In this document: positions 59,668 to 64,000 of the stretch, one piece after another
How the letters are laid out: the number at the start of each line of letters is the position of its first letter
Numbering within the stretch: position 1 is the first letter of the stretch
Origin: Niallia taxi
GTDB taxonomy: Bacteria; Bacillota; Bacilli; Bacillales; Cytobacillaceae
NCBI RefSeq assembly: GCF_032818155.1
Contig: NZ_CP102590.1
Location: forward strand, 682,001-746,000
Length of the DNA stretch: 64,000 nt
Reading direction: 5' to 3'
Program-made: the position numbers and the translations under genes
The notes under the pieces: model-generated
What the model was told of the DNA's origin: nothing
What the model saw: only the letters and a program-made list of their open reading frames with translations
Database searches by the model: none

Positions 59668-60846
59668 TTACCAGTACATCCTCCAGCTCATAGCTGTACG
59701 GATTAAAGCTTCAAAATAATAATAATCTCCCCAAATACAACATTCATCAACCCCATTATCATCAGGCTTTGAGTAAACAGCATGTTGCAGAATACCATTG
59801 GAAGGAACCTCTTTCGTTGTATAGTTTGCGGCAAGTGATTTAATCATTTTTATGGCTGCATTTTCATAGAGTTCTCTGTATGGATTGGAAATCGGCAGGT
59901 GCTTGCTTAATTCTAACAGTCCACATGCCATGATGGCAGCTGCTGAACTGTCGCGCTCCTCCGTACCATCTGTAAAAACTAAGTCCCAATAACAGATTGC
60001 ATCTTCAGGAAGGCGATTAAGAAAATAGTTTGCTAGTCTTTCTGATAAATCAAGGAATTCTCGATTCCCTGTATGCACATAACTTAATACAAATCCGTAC
60101 ACTCCCCATGCCTGACCACGAGCCCAGCATGATTGATCCGTATAGCCTTGCGCCGTCTTTCCATATAAGGGATTTCCGGTTTCCGTATCCATGTAAAAGG
60201 TATGGTATGTGGAAGAATCTGCTCTAACAATATATTTTGCTGCTTGTTCAGCATGATTTGCGGCAATATCATAATACTTTTTATCACCTGTTACCTTTGA
60301 AGCAAAATACAATAACGGCAAGTTCATGTTGCAATCTATAATCATTCTTCCATGCTGCTCAGGGTCCGATAAATCACCCCATGCTTGCAGAATTTTTGCT
60401 TTTTTATGATAGCGAGTCATTAACTTATCAGCCGCTTTTATGGCAGTTTCCTTTGCTGTTTTGTCATTCAGCACTTCATATCCCGCTACACAAGATAAAG
60501 AGTATAAAAAGCCAATATCATGTGTTTCTAACTGGATATTTTTTGTTAATCGGTCTTTAAAGCTTTCAAGCTGTATTTTTATTACATGAAGATACTTATC
60601 ATCATTTGTATATTCATACGCTAGATAAAGCATGCCTATCCAAAAGCTCGCCGTCCAATCCGTGTTTTCTTCCGGGATATAAACTAAGTTTTTTGACGCA
60701 GCAGGCGGTACTTTCGTTTTAAATATATCGAGATTTTCATCTATTTTTCGCAAAACGAACTGAATTTCCTTATCCAACCACTCTTTATTTAATTCCGTTC
60801 TGATTTTAAAATTATTATGTTTTATCCCTTCATCAATGCTTTTCAT
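59668..60846 (-). CDS. GH88 unsaturated glucuronyl hydrolase
   Basis: 392 aa; ATG 60846 behind AAGGAGC. (Alpha/alpha)6 barrel; catalytic Asp110 (ETHDIGFLY) and Asp171 (MIIDCNMNLPLL), WARGQAWGVYGF and GILQHAVY typical of GH88. It cleaves the 4,5-unsaturated uronic acid released by polysaccharide lyases from glycosaminoglycan-, xanthan- or pectin-type oligosaccharides. No signal peptide, so it acts on imported products. Its product feeds uronate routes such as those at the start of the window. Confidence 0.92.
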   Translation of the reverse strand: MKSIDEGIKHNNFKIRTELNKEWLDKEIQFVLRKIDENLDIFKTKVPPAASKNLVYIPEENTDWTASFWIGMLYLAYEYTNDDKYLHVIKIQLESFKDRLTKNIQLETHDIGFLYSLSCVAGYEVLNDKTAKETAIKAADKLMTRYHKKAKILQAWGDLSDPEQHGRMIIDCNMNLPLLYFASKVTGDKKYYDIAANHAEQAAKYIVRADSSTYHTFYMDTETGNPLYGKTAQGYTDQSCWARGQAWGVYGFVLSYVHTGNREFLDLSERLANYFLNRLPEDAICYWDLVFTDGTEERDSSAAAIMACGLLELSKHLPISNPYRELYENAAIKMIKSLAANYTTKEVPSNGILQHAVYSKPDDNGVDECCIWGDYYYFEALIRTAMSWRMYW

Positions 60847-60906
60847 ATTCTGGCTCCTTCCATGATTTCAATTTATTAAGTCATAATGTCTGTTGAAAAA
60901 AATCTT

Positions 60907-62058
60907 CTACAAACACTGGTCAATTGGAAATGCCTTTCCTGACCAAGCTCTTTTCGATTTCCATTCCATCGATGGGTGACTCCAGAATGGATCTGATTCT
61001 GCCAGTCCTAGTGGCAGGAACATCGCGGCACATAAATAAACACTGCCTGTCGAGATATATCCTTCACCAATCTCTGGTTGATGGCCACAAAACATTATAG
61101 TAAGCCAGCCTGTATCGGTAAACGTACCCGGAGCTTCCATTGACCGTTTCAATACTTGAGTTAGCGCACTTCTGATTTGTTCAGGAGCTAATTCTCTCGG
61201 TAAATCCTGACGAAGTGCATGATGAGCTAATGTTTGAAAAACACCGAAGCGATAAGCAATCGATCTTCCAACTGGCGGAAAAGTCCCTTCTGGTGAAATT
61301 AAACGCTCTTGTATAACCGCATACCTTTTCGATCTTTCTATAAAAGTTCCCTTTCTTTCAAGCCAGTCCTTGTACTCATGTCCAACCGTTTCTAATAAAT
61401 CTACTAGCATAGGATGGATAACAAAGCTATTATAATAATCATAATGAAACTCAGGACCATCGCTGTAAATTCCATCACCCAAATACCATTGATCAAATTG
61501 TTTAACAGCATAATCAATCCGCATCGGGTCCCAGTCCTTCTCACCAGCTTTATATAAAAAGGCCTCAATAACTGCAGAAAATAAAAGCCAATTAGAATAA
61601 AACGGTTTCCTTGTCCTGCTAGCTTTCATCGCGTTTATCACATTTTTCTTAACCCTTTCATGGAGTGGATCCCATAACTCATTTGGAGCTCTAAGAAAGG
61701 CATGGGCAAGAAAAGCTGTATCCACAATTGGCTGAAAATCACTAGAAAAATTCATGTAGTCTGGAGAATGAGGATCTGTACCTGCATCAATCGCTAAGCG
61801 TGCTAGCTCACAATACTGGATACGAAGTGCATTTTCCTCACTATTTTCGCTTTTCATTTCTAACCACGGAGCCATTCCAACAAGCAGTCGAGATAACGCT
61901 TCCAAATGAGTGAATTGATCACGGTTCGTGTCTTTTTTCATCTCGATCGGCATTACTTTTTTTAGAGTTCCAGCCTTTAAATTTTCAAGTACCGGGTTTG
62001 CAATTTTAAGCATGGCTTGAAGCCAATATTTGCGAATTTGCTCGTTCTCCTCGGCCAC
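60907..62058 (-). CDS. DUF2264 protein (polysaccharide utilisation)
   Basis: 383 aa; ATG 62058 behind GGAGGGTGAAAAAG. Helical toroid-type protein with FTHLEALSRLLVGMAPWLE, YSDGPEFHYDYYNSFVIHPML (part) and FSSDFQPIVDTAFLAHAFLRAP; this is the DUF2264 pattern. Family members occur in pectin/uronic polysaccharide loci and may be glycan hydrolases or lyases. No signal peptide. 60 bp upstream of the GH88 gene and cotranscribed with it. Confidence 0.85.
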   Translation of the reverse strand: MAEENEQIRKYWLQAMLKIANPVLENLKAGTLKKVMPIEMKKDTNRDQFTHLEALSRLLVGMAPWLEMKSENSEENALRIQYCELARLAIDAGTDPHSPDYMNFSSDFQPIVDTAFLAHAFLRAPNELWDPLHERVKKNVINAMKASRTRKPFYSNWLLFSAVIEAFLYKAGEKDWDPMRIDYAVKQFDQWYLGDGIYSDGPEFHYDYYNSFVIHPMLVDLLETVGHEYKDWLERKGTFIERSKRYAVIQERLISPEGTFPPVGRSIAYRFGVFQTLAHHALRQDLPRELAPEQIRSALTQVLKRSMEAPGTFTDTGWLTIMFCGHQPEIGEGYISTGSVYLCAAMFLPLGLAESDPFWSHPSMEWKSKRAWSGKAFPIDQCL

Positions 62059-62250
62059 TTTTTCACCCTCCTATTTCTACCAATTTCTTTACTAAATTAT
62101 AACTTACGTATTATTCTTAAAGTGTTTGTTAAATAACCAAAAATGTTGTTCTATTGCTCTATATCGGGAAAGATAAATAGTTAAAAAGAATAATCTAGAG
62201 ATCTCGAATAGTAAGCTTTCAATGATTGATTAATAGGTGGAGGAATTTCG

Positions 62251-63117
62251 GTGAATAATTTATTTGAACAAATTGATCTTAAACCATTTAACTGGGTTTA
62301 TCGCAGGGTTTCAGAGAAGGATTTCCAAGGTTATTATCACTGGCATCAAGGCTGTGAACTATTATTCGTCTATCGTGGAAAAGGGCGAGTAATTGTTAAC
62401 CAGCAGACTTATGAGATCAAAAGAGGGATGCTTTTCTTTTTTCAGCCATTTCAATTACATAAAATACATGTAGAAGTATCACCTGAAACTCCGTATGAGC
62501 GAAGTATTCTTCATTTCGGTACGTTGATGCTTGGAGAAAGTAATCTTAACCATTTCCCTGGTCTTAATAGTCTGTTAAAACAATTACAATATGGCGTAAA
62601 TGAGCTGCAGGCATTTGATTTAGAAGATATCTATAGTTACCTATATGAGGTTTATGAGATATTTAACAAATCATTACAAACAAAAAACTGGGAGGAAGAT
62701 GCCCAGCTCTTTCTAATGCAGTTACTCTCTTGTATCCGCTTAAAAGACTACAATACTGATACTAATGCAACCTCTAATCTTCCTTTGCGGCCCTTGCTCT
62801 ATTCTGAAAGGCTTATGAACTGGATAGAAGCGCATTATATGGAGCCCTTTAACTTAGAACAATTAGCTGATGAGCTTCATTTATCAAAATCATATTTATC
62901 AAGAAGCTTTAAACGTGAGACGGGAAGCAATTTAACAGAATACCTTACAATTCGAAGGATAAAGGAAGCATGTCAATTACTTGAGATGACTCATAAATCG
63001 GTTGAATTTATTGGTGAAAGTGTAGGACTAAAAAATGCGTCCTATTTTATTCAGTTATTTAAAAAAGTGATCGGAATCACCCCGCACCAATATAGGCTAA
63101 CACACCAGAAAGCTTAA
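62251..63117 (+). CDS. AraC-family regulator of the GH88 locus
   Basis: 288 aa; GTG 62251 behind GGTGGAGG. N-terminal cupin (YYHWHQGCELLFVYRGKGR (part), KRGMLFFFQPFQLH) and C-terminal double HTH (about 190-285: LADELHLSKSYLSRSFKRETG; VEFIGESVGLKNASYFIQLF). Divergent from the DUF2264-GH88 pair, separated by 192 bp, so likely their activator. Same architecture as the AraC protein at 4786. Confidence 0.9.
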   Translation: MNNLFEQIDLKPFNWVYRRVSEKDFQGYYHWHQGCELLFVYRGKGRVIVNQQTYEIKRGMLFFFQPFQLHKIHVEVSPETPYERSILHFGTLMLGESNLNHFPGLNSLLKQLQYGVNELQAFDLEDIYSYLYEVYEIFNKSLQTKNWEEDAQLFLMQLLSCIRLKDYNTDTNATSNLPLRPLLYSERLMNWIEAHYMEPFNLEQLADELHLSKSYLSRSFKRETGSNLTEYLTIRRIKEACQLLEMTHKSVEFIGESVGLKNASYFIQLFKKVIGITPHQYRLTHQKA

Positions 63118-63169
63118 AGAATAGCATTAAAAAAACAATAAAAATAGTAAATGATTGAAAAGTCGAATG

Positions 63170-63210
63170 GAGACGTGTCTTATCAGATGTGATAAGACAC
63201 GTCTCGTTTA
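63170..63210 (+). terminator. Terminator of the AraC gene
   Basis: GAGACGTGTCTTATC / GATAAGACACGTCTC, perfect 15-bp stem, loop AGATGT, followed by GTTTATA. Long stem, poor T-run. Confidence 0.75.
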
Positions 63211-63248
63211 TATACAGAGTAAATCACCTTAGGTACTTGCGTTGTAAT

Positions 63249-63644
63249 CTATTTAATTGCTATGCGAATCTCTATTTGACCATTAGGGTAATATTTCTCA
63301 AAATCATAGGAGTAAGCTCTTTTTAATTGCCCCTTCTCTTCACGTTCCCAAATCTTTTGCCAAGCATTTAATACTCCCGTTTCCTCAGAGGTATCTACAG
63401 TAAAAACTTCATATTCACTGGTATTTAGTATTGTAATGGAGGGATTGTATGTATCTTCTATAGCTACGCTTACTGTATAGTCACCTTTATAATTACTTTC
63501 GTAATTATAATACACTCCATATGTAGCCACATTTTGATTTTCCAAAAGACTTGATGCCTCTTTCCACATCTCTGTGATTTTTTGCATGATGGCTGCATCT
63601 TTAAAATTATTCGTTCTAACACTATTAAGAATTCTTAAATTCAT
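63249..63644 (-). CDS. GyrI-like/AraC effector-binding domain protein
   Basis: 131 aa; ATG 63644 behind GGGAGGAAG. Single small-molecule-binding domain: MWKEASSLLENQNV, YGVYYNYES, ILNTSEYEVFTV, AWQKIWERE, YDFEKYYPNGQIEIRIAIK. The AraC_E_bind/Cass2 fold binds hydrophobic or cationic compounds; stand-alone copies act as ligand sinks or sensors. No HTH. Monocistronic. Confidence 0.8.
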   Translation of the reverse strand: MNLRILNSVRTNNFKDAAIMQKITEMWKEASSLLENQNVATYGVYYNYESNYKGDYTVSVAIEDTYNPSITILNTSEYEVFTVDTSEETGVLNAWQKIWEREEKGQLKRAYSYDFEKYYPNGQIEIRIAIK

Positions 63645-63859
63645 ATTAATTCTTCCTCCCGCATTTTTATTCGTAAAAGTAAAATTTCGCCATTTAATTT
63701 AAATAAATCATAAAAGCAATTAAACTAGCTGTTCTCCATTCACCTCAGATTCTATATTTCTATTTCTTTTTGCTATCAGTATCCGAAAAAGTCTGAATAA
63801 TTAATATCAACTATACCATAAAATATTAAAAAAAGGAACTTATGTTCTCGTTTGATCAA

Positions 63860-63900
63860 ATAAAAGCATAGCCCCCTTCCATTAACGGAAGAGGGCTATG
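63860..63900 (-). terminator. Terminator of the gene entering from the right edge
   Basis: CATAGCCC / GGGCTATG with inner CTTCC/GGAAG across one mismatch; minus strand tail TTTTATTTG. Confidence 0.8.
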
Positions 63901-63928
63901 TTCATCCATATTCAACTTACAGCAACTA

Positions 63929-64000
63929 TTAATCTTTCTTTGACATCACTACCTCTTCAACAGCACTAGTAATATCACTCGCTGTTAACTGATAAAATTC
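63929..64000 (-). CDS. C-terminal 23 codons of a gene cut by the right edge
   Basis: The minus-strand frame reads in from base 64000 and ends EEVVMSKKD at TAA 63929-63931. It is followed by a strong terminator. Too short to assign; only the fact of a gene end is supported. Confidence 0.55.
   Translation of the reverse strand, partial: EFYQLTASDITSAVEEVVMSKKD

Noticed and set aside
63118..63928. CRISPR-like or tandem repeats near the right end
   Set aside because: The inverted repeats there are single terminator hairpins, not an array.

Overview
The window is AT-rich, with strong AGGAGG-type ribosome binding sites, sigma-A style promoters, many U-tailed hairpin terminators and many Bacillus-type genes (feuABC-ybbA-btr-besA, a YkuN-like flavodoxin, uxaC, VanW, DUF445). 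It fits a Bacillaceae chromosome (Bacillus sensu lato, e.g. a Niallia/Neobacillus-like genome); the genus cannot be fixed from sequence alone. No rRNA, tRNA, CRISPR array, intact IS or prophage is visible. I count about 64 protein genes (two of them cut by the window ends), two broken genes and two small membrane-protein genes of 38 and 55 codons.

Region 1 (1-10.4 kb) is a sugar-acid/hexuronate locus. It holds a LarA-like (DUF2088) protein, an AraC-led operon of two xylose-isomerase-like TIM-barrel proteins and two Gfo/Idh/MocA oxidoreductases, uronate isomerase uxaC, a ROK repressor and a GPH-family transporter. Three promoters (larA-like, uxaC/ROK, GPH) share a 17-bp palindrome plus a cre-like site, which defines a probable ROK/CcpA regulon. 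Region 2 (10.4-16.9 kb) is the bacillibactin uptake system: FeuABC, esterase YbbA, the AraC-PBP fusion activator Btr, and divergent esterase BesA, with Fur boxes.

Region 3 (16.9-22.5 kb) looks like accessory DNA: an orphan perfect hairpin, a divergent HTH-protein/secreted-protein pair, a decayed MocR gene, two tandem 63-nt elements with a covarying stem, a 693-aa TerD-domain protein and a membrane protein. Region 4 (22.6-33.6 kb) is a catabolic cluster for a C4 hydroxy-acid: racemase-like protein, LysR, four-carbon acid-sugar kinase (DUF1537), class II aldolase, two tartrate/isopropylmalate-dehydrogenase paralogues, CitMHS transporter, RraA-family protein and an MFS carrier, with an orphan PTS IIA and a TerC protein interspersed.

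Region 5 (33.6-54 kb) is mostly housekeeping and small transport genes: methyltransferase, VanW, TrmB/LysE, a beta-lactamase-fold hydrolase, EamA, a MocR-ddl operon, an acetyltransferase, an SDR, DUF445, DinB, a paralogous pair of unknown proteins, an arginase-like protein with a replaced metal ligand, a Fur-controlled flavodoxin and lipoproteins. Region 6 (54-59.5 kb) is an apparent operon (frameshifted Bcr/CflA efflux gene, quinone oxidoreductase, ABC ATPase, ABC permease-binding protein fusion) divergent from a cysteine-containing HxlR regulator. Region 7 (59.6-64 kb) returns to uronate chemistry: GH88 unsaturated glucuronyl hydrolase and DUF2264 protein, divergent from an AraC regulator.
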